Assembly: GCF_963422355.1 (NCBI RefSeq)
Contig: NC_085094.1
Coordinates: 6,358,770 to 6,422,769, forward strand
Length of the DNA: 64,000 nucleotides
Origin: Corticium candelabrum
Taxonomy: Eukaryota > Porifera > Homoscleromorpha > Homosclerophorida > Plakinidae
Direction of reading: 5' to 3'
Part shown: positions 1 to 22,945 of the stretch, in pieces
Layout of the letters: each line of letters opens with the position of its first letter
Numbering within the stretch: the first letter of the stretch is position 1
The notes under the pieces: generated by a model
Told to the model about the DNA's origin: nothing
Databases searched by the model: none
The model's input: the letters and a program-made list of their open reading frames with translations, nothing else
Program-made: the position numbers and the translations under genes

Positions 1-518
1 GGGTATGGTAGTACCCTGTACCATACCCTGTATGTAGGGATTGCCCCGGTTTTGGAGTGTTGTGGGGCATGGTCATCTTTTTGCAAACTTAGAAAACATA
101 GTAAATAAAGACTAGAATTTCTCAAAATCAACGAAATGAAATGTTTGTACATCGTGTACTATATCCTATTTTTGTTTTGGTCACTAGTCATCTAACAATC
201 TAGAAAACAGTTGCTAGCCTCGGAGGCCCATACGCCAATTTTGTTTTTCTTCTTTTTTTTTTAGGATCCGTATTAGGATCCTATTTGTTCAACGTGCGGT
301 AGGATACCATGGTACAGTATATCCTGTAGACCTATAAACCACTTGAGTAAACTACCTCTGAATTATGTCTAACGAAAGCTGTTACATATAAACAGGTTTA
401 ATTAACACTAAAGAAAACACGCTAAATCTTAGACATGCTTATGAAAGGCTTACAGGCCCTAATGAAGACATGTACACCCTAGCTATGTTGTGCTTTTGCA
501 CTCCTAAACTTACCAAAC

Positions 519-798
519 TAGAATTTTGAAAACTATTTCTCTGAAAAAAGAACTAGATGTAGGGATTGTATAAAAAGTAACAGAAACAAGATCTATAGCT
601 AATATGAACCAAAGCCAGACATCATTAGTGAATCCTTTCAACCCCGCATTCCCTACATTTTACATTTTGTAGGTTGGAAGGATTCACTAATGATGTCTGG
701 CTTTGGTTGATATTATCTATAGATCTTGTTTCTGTTACCTTTTATACAATCCCTACATCTATTTCTTTTTTTAGAGAAATAGTTTTTAAAATTCTAGT
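519..798. repeat. Foldback (hairpin) repeat, MITE-like
   Basis: An arm at about 519-641 is the near-perfect reverse complement of about 674-798, separated by a loop of roughly 30 bases. Matching anchor words are TAGATGTAGGGATTGTATAA in the left arm and its complement in the right. No coding capacity and no clear target duplication is seen, so the class of element is open. Confidence 0.75.
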
Positions 799-1390
799 GA
801 TTGATGGGTTACACAGACTTGTAAGCTGCAGCCTCTTTAATAACTGCAACAAGTTGCAACAGTTTTGTATAGCACTGCCTTTGTGGCATTATGAAATCAA
901 GTGTGACCTTTGGTGTAGCTGATTGTATGTATGTGTCTGAATCAGAAATTATAGAAGTTTTGATTGTTTAGAAGAACTGATAATAGACAAGCTGCAATTT
1001 AGCTAACAAATTGATTCTGATCAGAACATTGAGTAAGCTGCAGTCAATCTACTAGATGCTCTGGTACTCATAAGTTACGTTTTCATGCAGGGAAACACAA
1101 GGCTATGTATATGTAGCAAATTTGAATGAGAATGAACAGTTGATTTTGTTGTTTATTTACTGACTACGAAAATGGTTATTGGCATTAGAAGGAGTAAGCA
1201 AGCAAGCTCAGAGGCCAGAAGTATTGAACAAAGACTTGTAAAAACCTTTGTAGTGCAGTTAGTTTTCATTTTTTACCTACCAGTTGACAGCTAATGTTGT
1301 TGTTTGAGGGAGGCAGTTTCAATTGGGTATATCTTTATTTGACATTTTGATCTCACTTGTTCAGCACAGCAGGTTATCTGGACATAAATC

Positions 1391-1393
<3 letters not shown>

Positions 1394-1460
<67 letters not shown>

Positions 1461-1579
1461 CACATGTGTGTGTGCACATGTGTGTGTGCACATGTGTGTG
1501 TCCATGCATGCCCGTGTGTGTGTGTGTGTGTGTGTGTGCACGCGCATGTGTGTGTGTGTGTGTGTCTGTGTGTGTGTGT
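1394..1579. repeat. (GT)n microsatellite
   Basis: A GT dinucleotide run of about 185 bp, interrupted by GCACAT- and CATGCA-type variants in the middle. The poly Val-Cys and Thr-His reading frames across it are repeat artefacts. Confidence 0.95.
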
Positions 1580-1854
1580 TCGTTTCTATGTTATATTATT
1601 TGACCTGAAACAGTCTGGTTAGTTGACTACGGGTGAGACTTATACCTAAGACTTATAGAAGCTGTGGGTTTGTTTACGTTGTAGAAGTGATGGAACTGCA
1701 ATGAGCCTCTCTAATAGCTGACAGTACTATGGCACCAAAGTGATTGCAAACATTTACTGACATACACATACAGTGAAACGTAACAGTTTCACACACATAC
1801 ACGTCACTGAACCGCAGTGTGTTTCAATGAGTCAATTTGAAGTGACATCAACAG

Positions 1855-9993
<8,139 letters not shown>

Positions 9994-10212
9994 GTTTGGT
10001 TGATGTGCTCTTGTAGAAGGATGCTGATGGAATGTAATAAGAAAGGAGTGCCAGGGTATATCCGCTTTACTAAACAATACCTTATTGATACAACACAAAA
10101 CAATTGGCAACATATAAGATAAATACACTCAACACAATGTCATTAACACCAAGCTTGTGGCATGGATGTGTGGGAATTTGTTCACAAGTTTAGCGAAGAC
10201 ATTAGAAACACC

Positions 10213-10228
10213 GGGGGGGGGGGGGGGG
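10213..10228. repeat. Poly-G tract
   Basis: Sixteen consecutive G residues on the plus strand, between LLTP-1 and LLTP-2. It could form a quadruplex, though it is equally a simple homopolymer whose exact length is hard to sequence. Confidence 0.9.
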
Positions 10229-11013
10229 TTTACATTGCTGTAAGTAAAGGGTATTCCTACAGTAAATTTAAACTTTACCCTGGACTAATGAATATAGACC
10301 AGCTTCAGATTGTCAACACCATATAGAAACTCAATTTCCAGTTGTGGCCAACAAGTAGTCTGAAGGTCTAAGAGAGTTGAAATAGATTATTCTAGTGGAA
10401 AGTTTTGCAAAAGCCTCATATCAGAAGTGTCAATTAGCACAATTTGAAATTGTATAAAGACTTGGCCAAGCCAGGGCTGATGTCTACTTGAGCAGGTGCA
10501 GAAGAATAGTGTGGCTCTTATGTCTCCTTTGAGCTTGCATTTTTCAGAAATAGTCAAATTGGTGTTGTGTGTCACTACAGTGCCTAACTGATACAGACGG
10601 TCTGAGCAGTTCTAGCAAGTTGAAGTATGACTCTCCCAATGTTCTGCTTCAATTGTCAACTCACTATGAATTACACCAACTAATTAAATCTTCTTTTTTT
10701 ACTATGAGCAGTTTATACCTTACTCATTCTTTTTGTTGGTAGCAAGCGTTGCTGTGCAACATGGGCATGGTCAGAGATTACGGTAAGAATCAGGAGCACA
10801 CTCGAAAAGGTAAGAATTAAACAATACTTTTATCTACATAAAGCTTTGAAATTGTATGGTGCATCGGGAGAGAGGGTCTGGCTTGACCTTCTTGTCTCTG
10901 ATATGCAGAAGATATACACATGTGTATGTAGTATGACTGTAAGTGGGTTCCACCAGGACAACAGTGTAACGTGTACCAACAAATTATATATGCATCAACA
11001 CAAATATTGATGT

Positions 11014-11019
11014 TTTATT
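11014..11019 (-). terminator. Candidate poly(A) signal of LLTP-2
   Basis: AATAAA on the minus strand (TTTATT on plus), about 115 bases downstream of the LLTP-2 stop codon. It is the only canonical hexamer close behind that stop. No matching signal is placed as well behind the other paralogues. Confidence 0.45.
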
Positions 11020-11131
11020 GCAATGACACAGACATAACAGTGAACCGTGTTCTCTCTCATGAGAGTTAACAAAGTGCAAACAGTGTTGTCAATGAGTCAT
11101 TTTGAAGCAATGCATGCACTCCAAATCTGTC

Positions 11132-14100
11132 TTACACTTGTCTCTTGCAACCCAAAAACACAGGCACTTCCAACAATGTAGGAGATGCGTTGTCATATTT
11201 CTCTTCTCCATCATCTTGTTTAATGCACTTGGCCAGTATCAATCTTGTGTAGGTAGAATACAAAGTTTCACATCCACTACTGCACATTTGCTCCTCAATT
11301 GCACCTCTGCATTTCTTTTGTAGGTATTCGTGTTGCACAAATCCCTTCACAATTTGACATCTATTTTCTTCAGTTTCCCTACTGGATGGTATTGGCTGTT
11401 CATTGGTGCTTGTTTCCAATCTATATATGCTATGCATTCGAAGGAATTTCCTCACATTTGGTATTTCAAGTAGACTTGAATTGGCTGACCATTGAATTGC
11501 CCTACCATTAAGCGACACATTGGATCGAACATAGTGATGTTTACCCCAGATTTCACTGTTCAGATTCAGTTCAGTAGTTGCAGACAAATTCATATACCAC
11601 TTTCCAACGTTTGCCCATAGTGTAGCATTATGAGGTCTAACATCACTTGGCAGTTGGCAGGAAGCTGTGGCATTGACAAACACTTTTCCAACAGAACCAT
11701 TGACATGAAAGCGGTAGGGTCCCTCACATGTTCTGAGGTCGGATCTATTACATCCCTTGTTAAAGACAACTGATCCGTTTAGAAAGTATTTTCCAATGTC
11801 ACCGCTGAGATGTACAAGATGTGGCTTTGTGTAGTTTACTGGACGAAGGAGAGCTGTCCCATTGATGTACCATTTAGCAAAGGAACCATTGAAGTTCAGA
11901 TAGTGATGTTCATTTCTCGCCCTGTACACATACATTGAAACATTGCTGTACCACTTGTCCAGCTCACCCTTGACAGTAATGTTATATTCTCTACTTAGGT
12001 TTTGCTGGTGGAGGATGTGTGAGATCTTTTGAAAGAACCATGTCACATCGTTTATATTTGAAAATCCGTTTGAATAATTTGTGAAAAGATTAGGAACATT
12101 AATCTGGGCTAATCCACTAACTCTGTTTCTTCGATAGTTTACCGATACTCTCATGTTACTGTCAGATTTGTTCATGACCTGCAGATGAGTATTGGACTCA
12201 ACTGACCACTTATTCAGTGTGGTATTAATTGACCAGTGTGCTTGATTATCATCTGCAAGAATCAAAGATCCATTCATTATTGCATAGATTTTGCTGTTAA
12301 TGTGAGCATTGATATTTATTTTGTCAGGTTTTTCTTGATCCATTTGGTAAATGGCTGCTGAAAGATATGCAAACACTAAACCAACTGATCCATTGAGGTA
12401 TACATCACGGCGATTGAGGATATGAGGCAAGTCAATCATGAAATGACTTCCGATGTTTCCTTGTTCGTAAGATCCATTGAATCCCATTTGATATAGTTCA
12501 CATTCTGAAGCCGATTTGAAAAGTCCAGTCATATTGAGATAGTACTTTCCGAAAGAACCACCAACAATTACTGTGTGTGGTTCACTCTCACCACTCAGCA
12601 GGAGTTGTCCAGTAATATTGGCACGCCATTTACTTAGGTTGACAGTCATGTCATAAGTATGTGGTATTTGTTTATCGCCAATGAAAAGGTAGAATGACAA
12701 GTTGCCATTATAGAATTGTCTACGAGAACCTCGTAGTGCAGCCTGGTAGATACGATGCTTCCCAATGACCAGTGATGAATTGGCATTGATATGGGTAGTG
12801 TTTAGACCAAAACCTACAGTGAAATTGGCCAAACTAGAATTAAAGTTTGCATAGCTGTCAATGCTCAGTTGAGAACTGGCATTTACAATAACAACAGTGG
12901 ACGAGTTAGCAAGAGCACTGTTGAGAGAACCATTAATTATAAAACGCCTGTTTGCAAGGCTCCACCTCAGAGAACCATTGATAGACCTTCCAGCTCCAAC
13001 AGCATCTAGGCTAGCAGATGTTGAAACATTCCCAAGTTTGAATCCGCTTGTGGTAAAAGAGAAGACTATCTTGCTCATGTTGGCATTAGGTCGCTTTAGA
13101 GAGAGAGACATTGTTGCTGGACCAGCTGGTGGTAGCATAGGAGCAATAGGACGGTCAGATCTGTCGGCAGAGCTGAAGTTGACAAACATATCAAGGCCGA
13201 TGAGGTCATAAGATTTGATATGAATAGTATCCTGCAAGCAAACCAATGCAACTCTGCAACAACTTCTTACACAATGAATGACAAAGTTTTACCTTATCAG
13301 TGCGATCTGTTTGAAGCTCCTGAGACTTGCCATTAACTACTGCAGACTGACTGTAGCTGTAACCAACATGAATGAGAGATATAGACGTTATTTCTACTAC
13401 AAAAGCCCTACCTGGCATTGAAAATAACTGTCTCAGTTTCTGGCATTTCATGGATCGTAATGAATGTGGAATGGTTGCCATATATCACAGCAGAAACATT
13501 TTGATGAAACATCGAGCTGCACTCAGCAGAGAAGTTCAGTTGTGGTTTGTACTCATAGTCGTCAAGCAAAACTTGAACTGTTGTTGCCATGATGATCCTA
13601 GGAATGTAAAAGCAGAGTTACACGTGCAAGTGTGTAGATCATTATCATAGAAACCAAACTCAACAACACAACTACATTTTTGTTCCAGCATACAAACATG
13701 ACATGCAGATAACATTCAATCACAATGTGTTTTACTTGGGATGAATGTTGATGTATCCTTCAACAAAGTCTTTTTCTTCTTGATTAAACATCTTTGGTAA
13801 CCATTTTCGCCATCTGGCAGGAATCATTGCGAGTACAGGATGGTCATTGTGGTAGGTGGCATATGTAGAAAGGTTGAATCGTATGTGGCCAGCAGCAGCT
13901 ACAGTCAGATTAATTGGCATGCCAACAATGGTAGGAATAACTCTTCGAATGTCCAAGAAGCCGGCTGTGTGGTTGAAGTACACACTGTTACTGTGAAGCA
14001 AATAACTTCCACTGTTGAAGAAGTAGTTTACTATAGACTGAAATTCTCTTCGGAAAGGTCGATCTTTGGTAAAGAAATCAATAATGCGATTACGGGTTGT

Positions 14101-17100
14101 GTCAATTTTGGATAAATTTGTGTGTGGTCTAAAGTTATTCCACAAGACTTCATCGCCCATTGCTTTCAAGTAGACAGAAATGCTAGTGTTTTCATCGTGA
14201 GTACCACACAGGTGGTCATACGCATCTTTCTGTTCAAACAAGTAATAGATTAATATGGATAAGACATCAATTGCAAATAGAACACAATGGTTACAGCAAA
14301 TGATCCAAGGCGAAGGTAGCCTTCTGATCCCAGAAGCACAGTGCATAATAGTTTCTCAATGCCAGTGGCTCGCACACCAGCCTAACAAAATATTTAGTAT
14401 ACTAGACATGCACAAGTCTGTGCATGATGATTAGGCAACCTCCATAATATCCATGTCATATCCAAACAAATGAGCTCTTATCTTGCTTCTTGCAAAGCGC
14501 GGGATGCGACTCGCACTAGTTGACACATAATCAAGGGACAACGAAGCTCCCATAGCATCACGTGGCAGTGGGTTAAGCATATCTCCTAAAAAGAAAGAAC
14601 GGTTATTACCAGAGAATGGCTGATCTACACCCTTGTTCAACCACTTGCCCATCGACTTGTAATAGTGGAGGTAGTGCGATGAAAAGAACGAATGGCTTGC
14701 ACTTCTGCACTTTGCAAATGCGTTTGTCCATTTACCATGATAAAACACACTGGACCGTCTACATTCAAGACAGCAACCAAATACGCCAGTGATCGATAGC
14801 AAGTGATGTATTACTGTTTACAGATTTCTGAAAGATGGATCACGAGTGTGTTGTAGAGTTTTCAGGAAACTGCAGACGTAACTCAAGACTTCTGAGTTGT
14901 CTGATTCTCGAGAAACTTGCATCAGTGCTTGTCTCATTTGGTGACTTTGAACAAAGTCACGACGTACAACTTCCATGAATATTGCAAAAGCAGCCGTTCT
15001 TATTTCGTTTTCATTCCATCTTGCTAGGTACAGTCGAAGTGCAAGTTCACGAACCTAGAGCAAATTGAGTGCACAATTTGTATACACAATGTACTAATAC
15101 TAAAAACAATTTGTTCATACCCTCAATGGACTGTTCCTTCCTATTCGTTGCAGGGCATTAATAGCAGCAACTCGACCTTCAATCAATAATGTCTTTGTGT
15201 TTACATATTTTTCCAGCAATGAGATTGTCGTAGGAATTCCAGCATTTCCAAGAGCCTTAATGACATGAAGAGCTCGCTCCCAATGTGCACGGTACTTAAA
15301 CTGTCTGGGAAATTCTGATGGATTGTAGTCAAAAGGTAGTTTATGAAGTGCAGTTTCTGCCTCATGTATAAGATATTGAAGAGCCTACAGCAAACGATAC
15401 CAGCTCCAAATTTACAAACTTGCATCCTTGTTTTGATGATACCTTATCAATGTGCACTTGACAAGTATATGGATGGGATTCATGAACCCTGTTGATAACA
15501 GTACCCAGTGTAAGAGTGCTTTCACGACTGTCTAATTTCTCGGCCAGTTCCTACAAACAAATCACTCAATAAGAATCATTTTGCTACAGAATTATACTGT
15601 TATATATATATACTTTGTACTAAACTTATAAAATGTAATTTTTATTATAAAATCTATAGTTGTAAGTTATAAAATTAATTAAATAGCTATTTAATTCACC
15701 ATTAACTTAATTTACCAGAGTTAGCTCAAGTAGCCTGCATGGATTGGCAAATTGAATGGGTGCAGCAGCCAAGCTGAGTGCCAATGCTGTTTTTCGCGTC
15801 TTGATCAAATTGGACTTTGGTCTAGCCAATTCCACGATTAGATCAGTTGCAGCATTGGTGAAAACAAATGGCAAGGTATCGAGGAAAACAGAACTGCAAG
15901 CACAGAAAACAAAGCAATCATGACAATGAGTATGTCTGTCGTATCCAAATAGATTTAGTTTTACTCACAACTGCTTGTCATTATTCTGAACATTCGTCCT
16001 GAGTTCTCTGAGCTCCTTCAATCTCATCTCTCGCATTGCCGAGATCAATTGTAAGAACATGTGTGGAACAGCTTTTGGATCTGCAGTAGTTATTTGTTCA
16101 ATAAGGGATCTAGCATCCAACTTGGTGCTCAATGGTTCCGGTGAAGAAATGCTGTAGTTGAAGGACAGTTGTCTGTTGTCTCTGCCATTTACATTGATCA
16201 CAGAAACTAACCACGAATTACATCAATCAAGTCTAACTGTTAGTGATAATGATGGCAGTCAAAGTACCTGAACGATCGCACTCATCATTCACAAGCCAGA
16301 ATGTTTGGCTGCATTGACACCACAACTTTCATTCTAGACATGTAAGCTTACCAACAATAGCCACTTACTTGATGTGCGTAACAACATGGCCAGCTTCCTT
16401 GGTCAATGGAGCCAGTTCTTCAACTTGAATCAGCTCGGCCAACTTGATGTCACCCATACTGTTCAGTCTGTAGACAGCAGTCATAATTCCATACGCAAAC
16501 TTGGCCTCTTGAGTCTAATCACCAAGGCCTCATTGTTTCATTTTGAATCACAACATACATTTTCAAGCACCAACCTGACTTTGGACCATAATCGTGTGCT
16601 TGGGTCGACCCTCACATTTCTCAGTTTCTCTACGTTTCAGTATCTCAATTTCCTCTTCTGCGTGGGACTCTGTTATTTCAGTTGTGCATGTTCCTAAGAC
16701 ATCAACCTGAAATAATTCCAATTCAAAACACAAATTATATAAAACACGTTCAACAACTGTGGAAAATGTAGATAACCTCGTCAACCACTTGGACATTGTT
16801 CTCTCCTTTGGGACTAACTTGAAAGGCACTAATGATTCCTCTCTTTAAGTTCAGAATATGTTCTTCTTCACGAGGTTCAGGATAGATGGCAGTAACTTGA
16901 TCATTTTTCATGTCAAATGGCAGGACCCACTCGATTAACCGATTACACACTTCGGTGTCTTTAATGGAAGTAGCTTGAAGTGGAGCACTTGCACATTTAT
17001 GAATCTGCCAGTAGAGTACAGTTGCAGTGATCACACGGGAAAAGTATATCATAGGAGAGCTACCCTTAGTTGAAATTGATTTGACTCAGGAAAGGATGTC

Positions 17101-17411
17101 ACAGAAAATGTCATGTTCATCTGAACTCCGCTAACATTTTCTGAAGTGCCAGGAATCCCATTGTAAGCAACAACACGATATTCATATGTCAAAAGCCCTG
17201 CAACAGAATTTCAAATTTATACTTTGTAGCGGCTAGTGATGTGACTGTATCGTTTGCTTACTGTTACTGTTACAAGGAAGCCTTGAAACAATAGAGGCTA
17301 AAAACAACACATCTTTAGAATTAATCTTCCCCATTATTACATATACCATGCAGCTGTTTGCTTACTTCCTTGAGTCAAACCAACCAACACAACAGCCAAC
17401 AGGACCTGCAT
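11132..17411 (-). CDS. LLTP-2: secreted vitellogenin/apolipophorin-like large lipid transfer protein
   Basis: Nineteen exons, in register with LLTP-1: 17366-17411, 17262-17297, 17064-17197, 16777-17004, 16575-16706, 16369-16514, 16268-16308, 15969-16206, 15716-15893, 15443-15550, 15121-15384, 14822-15054, 14649-14758, 14440-14585, 14295-14381, 13736-14229, 13412-13597, 13293-13356 and 11132-13231. They total 4,971 nt (1,656 aa). The signal peptide is MQVLLAVVLVGLTQG. The LPD_N beta barrel, helical repeat (LQRIGRNSP; YVCSFLKTLQHT) and sheet region (GMPINLTVAAAGH) follow. The 2.1-kb last exon carries sequon-rich beta repeats and ends in the six-cysteine module (MCSSGC). There is no vWD or TSP1. 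The last exon is very close to that of LLTP-1, so this is the youngest duplication in the array. Exon 13 needs a GC donor (ATGG|GCAAGT) to stay in frame. The role inferred from the family is extracellular lipid transport or yolk supply. Confidence 0.9.
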
Positions 17412-19504
<2,093 letters not shown>

Positions 19505-21326
19505 CAGCGGCGTAGTCAGAGTCTGAGATTTGGGGGGCACACTGGAAAATTTTCTCAAATCTTTATTTCTACTCTTAATTTAACCGTTTACTTTTTCACT
19601 TGTTAAGCTTAATTCTTCTGTTTTTGTCTACTGCAGCAAACCTGCTTCCAAGTCTATCTTACTATAGACATATCTCAGGCTCCTATCTATGGTCAGAAGC
19701 GCTACTAGTAGGCTATATAATCTGTCTTGTCACATGCCAGCCCTAATTGCCTGTGTAGCCTTATCTTCTGCATTACGCGACAAGTCTGCAATAAACAGCA
19801 ATTTGTTGATTAGCTAATGCCCAATGTCCATGCAATTTATGTTTCAATATATCCGAACCTTCAATTTTGTATCCTGCGGAGTCTGTAATCGTCGAATCCT
19901 GGCATTTCTTACCAGACTCTGGGTCTCGATTGGGAACAACTAATCTGCTACTACTACGACACCGAAGCCCCAGACGCAGTGTGGATTGCAGCCCCAGATA
20001 TGCCGCCATCACAACTACATCTGATTCAGTACCGCCCCTTTCGGTCATGTTCCTAGCTAGGGACATGTTTCCTGTAATCTACTACGACGACAAAGTTACA
20101 AGTGTACTTTGTCGGCGTAGTAGATTACAGGAAACGACTGTAGCGTGGGATTATGCAGACAGCAGTCCAATGCATTGTAGAGGCATATGACGCATTGCAG
20201 CTTCAACTGGAAACCTGTGTATGCGTTCAAAGGTGTAAGATGCACTGCAAGTGCCATTTTTGATGTGCCATTTCACCGCTACACTTCCTAGCATAGCTGC
20301 AATCTCTTACGAACGTTCGGCAGCAGCCTAAACTTGCAGTGTCGACAAGTACAGAGGCTAGAACAACGCCAAAGTCCAATTAAAATCTCAGTTCCTAGCT
20401 ACTATCATTTTAGTATGATACGTGTTGAAGAATTTGATTACATACTTACTTCCGCGGTACCGACCAGATGTAGTGGTGATGGCAGCGCATCCGGGGCTGC
20501 AATCCACACTGCGTCTGGGACGAGGCTTCGAGGCTGTAGGAGAATGAACGATTTCAACAGCAGTTTCTGGTTGGTATAGTGCTGTAGAAACCGTATATGG
20601 TGTAATATCGTTGTCTGACAGTAAATGTTCCTCTGTTAATTTCATCTGTACAATGCACTGAAAATGAAGTAGAGCAGTAGTACAAGCATTTTGTGACAAA
20701 TTTTGAGTCAACCTTAATTAAACTAATTGCAACACAAACTTTTCAAGCGTTTCGTATACAGAAAAGTGTCTTCTATAACATCCTCAAAGTCTTAACTTAA
20801 GGAATATCTGCAGGGGAAAGTGTCAAAAAGTGGTCATACACTGACATACTTGTTTATGGTCAAACCATATAAAGTCTGTACTACAGCCATGCATGATCAG
20901 CAACTAGACGCCTACTGCCCCATATGCATGACCTATAGGCCATGAACTATGACTGACTTACCGCTTAGGCTTAAAGAAAGATTATATACTGTCCTTTCTG
21001 TGTCACTTCCGGGAAGCCTGTTTTCTTGAATTTGCATTAGACAAAGCCAAGAGGTCGCATTACGAACGCGCGCTAATGTTGATTGATGGCACGTGACAAC
21101 AGGGTTAGGCAATTTACTGTATGGAAAATAGAAGCGATTTAATTAATATTATTGTAATCAGCATCATTATCATCATTGTCATGGGCATTAGCAATCGCTA
21201 ATGGCTAGCTAAATCTAGAATTTGAAAATATTGGTTGCAATTTGCAAACTATAGGATCAAAATTTAAAAAGTAGCCAAATTTTGGGGGCACATGCCCCCA
21301 GCAGGCCCCCCATAGCTACGCCACTG
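19505..21326. mobile_element. Non-autonomous TIR DNA transposon with 7-bp target duplication
   Basis: A 1,822-bp element begins CAGCGGCGTAG and ends with the complement of CAGTGGCGTAG. It is flanked by identical ATGTGCT copies (19498-19504 and 21327-21333). G-rich/C-rich subterminal runs (GGGGGGCAC; GGGGGCACATGCCCCC) lie at both ends. Inside are two nested inverted repeats: about 19962-20037 with 20455-20535, and a perfect hairpin around 20068-20135. No transposase frame is seen. The CAG.GGCGTAG ends and 7-8-bp duplication suggest the hAT group, but hAT normally duplicates 8 bp, so the class is tentative. Confidence 0.75.
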
Positions 21327-22945
21327 ATGTGCTGCACTTCCAGTGGAATGATATAGCTAATCTAGCCTCAGAAAATGTCAAGCAAAGTGAATTTTTCGTT
21401 ACAGATGTAGGGTCGCTTTTACTTTAAGTATTTATAGATATTGGCCAGCGCAAGTGTTGTACGTGACTGTGCTAATCTCTGTGCTCAGACAAATTATAAT
21501 TCGCGAGAGTGGAGTCAAGGTGACAAACAGCTGTTTCTGTACTGACTAAATGTAGCTGAATTGGGAAGTTGTTTTTTCAGCATACTTAGATTTAGATACT
21601 ATATATGTTAGGTTGTCTTTCTTTGTGCTGTCAGTGCCATCGCTAGCTGTGACATATAAGGTAAGCAATGTGCCATTGAGGTGTTCCTGACTATGGAGAC
21701 TGTTGGGCGGTTGCATGCTTTTGGGACTCATAGCATGTTTGGGACGCCAAGGTTTAGTTACAACTCGGAGGCTTCACATATCTATTTTACGTATCGACCC
21801 CCTTTCAATATCTGTTGCCCACAGGGGTACGTCAGATAAACGATTATTCACTGTTGACAACCTTTATAGTGTGCACTAGGTATGCTTCCTCTCCCATGGT
21901 TTTTGGTTCTATTGTTTGTCAAACTTGGAGATATGAAATGTGACTGAGTATTATGACACGTGACAATAGGCTATATTAAAGATTGGCACAGTCATGCTAA
22001 TGATTGTCAAAATGCATTTGCAAGTAAGAATGAACTGTGAATATTTTTATTTCAGAAATCGAATGTAGGAACAAGTACCAAGAAATTGTGAGCACAACGT
22101 TAATAGCAGTGTGGGCAGTTTTTTTCGTGTGAACTATATTTCAGACTACTGTATTTGCTTAAGTAATAATGGTAAGAAGTTTTCAGACGTTTGTCCCACT
22201 CTTATGTACTGTACCAGTTCTATCAACATGACATACATCTGATCATGAACGGTGTGAAATAGGCAATGCTTATCAGAATGAGTTTCATTAACTTGAGGCA
22301 TGCATGCACTAAGGTTGCAGTAAGACCATGCCGACTTGCCAACTCGGTGATAGAGGGATGTGGGCAGTATTATTACTTTGTGTAGGTCCTTAGTTACAGT
22401 GAACGGTTAGTGAGAAAACAATTACAGTCTACATATAACTGGGGTAGAAGTAAATGAGCAAAACGACTGGATAACAGCTGAGGGTTTAGCACTTTAGTGC
22501 AGCTTATGATGTTCCAAAGTATACATCCAATCACTCTGAAAACAGTGGAGTGTATGAAGTAGGCATAATGTTAGGACTCTTAGCCTACGAGTGGTTTATT
22601 AATAAGTTGTCTCACTCAGAAATGCCCTTGTGTACCATAACATCTGCTATAGCATATTGTCGTCCAGTTTCAGTTTGTAGATGAGCAACTAGAATGAGAG
22701 GGGATAATGTACCGGTGTGTTGCACGCTGAATGGAGGATATCATATTATGCCATTTAAAGTGATACTATTTCAAACGTGCAATGTCCCATCATGCCAACA
22801 CTGGAATGAATTCAATTGCAATGCATCATAGTCTAACACAACACTGAAACAATATATGGTGCTAAAATGCGTCCCATGTCCGCGCAACCGTTTCACATCG
22901 TCATACTGTCTGCAACATCCTATAACAACTTACTATCGAGGTATT
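21327..22945. other. Spacer downstream of LLTP-3, no gene seen
   Basis: About 1.6 kb of AT-rich DNA with no exon-like reading frame, RNA gene or clear repeat, apart from the right target duplication of the adjacent transposon. Confidence 0.5.

Larger units (their letters stand above)
1..1854. other. Non-coding flank downstream of LLTP-1
   Basis: No gene is supported here. The stretch holds a foldback repeat (519-798) and a GT microsatellite (1394-1579), both listed separately. The first 350 bases are rich in short TAGGAT/GGTATGG-like words, resembling a stretch near 32.9-33.2 kb, so this may be part of a dispersed repeat. The longest reading frame (674-922, plus) lies largely in one arm of the hairpin and is not believed. 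Confidence 0.6.
9994..11131. other. Spacer between LLTP-2 and LLTP-1 (promoter of LLTP-1, 3' end of LLTP-2)
   Basis: About 1.1 kb with no gene. Just upstream of the LLTP-1 start (minus sense) is a CACATCAACCA stretch shared with LLTP-2 and, less exactly, LLTP-3. A run of 16 G lies at 10213-10228. A GAGAGGGTCTGGCT fragment (about 10862-10886) matches a dispersed hairpin repeat seen at 57.3 kb. A candidate poly(A) signal for LLTP-2 is listed separately. Confidence 0.6.

Noticed and set aside
674-922. Plus-strand frame of 82 residues
   Set aside because: Its first half lies in the right arm of a hairpin repeat, and its composition is not protein-like.
9994-10128. Upstream in-frame extension of LLTP-1 beyond MLVPLVAV
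   Set aside because: The ATG at 9993 gives a textbook signal peptide aligned with the starts of LLTP-2 and -3; the extension is not conserved and would bury the signal peptide.
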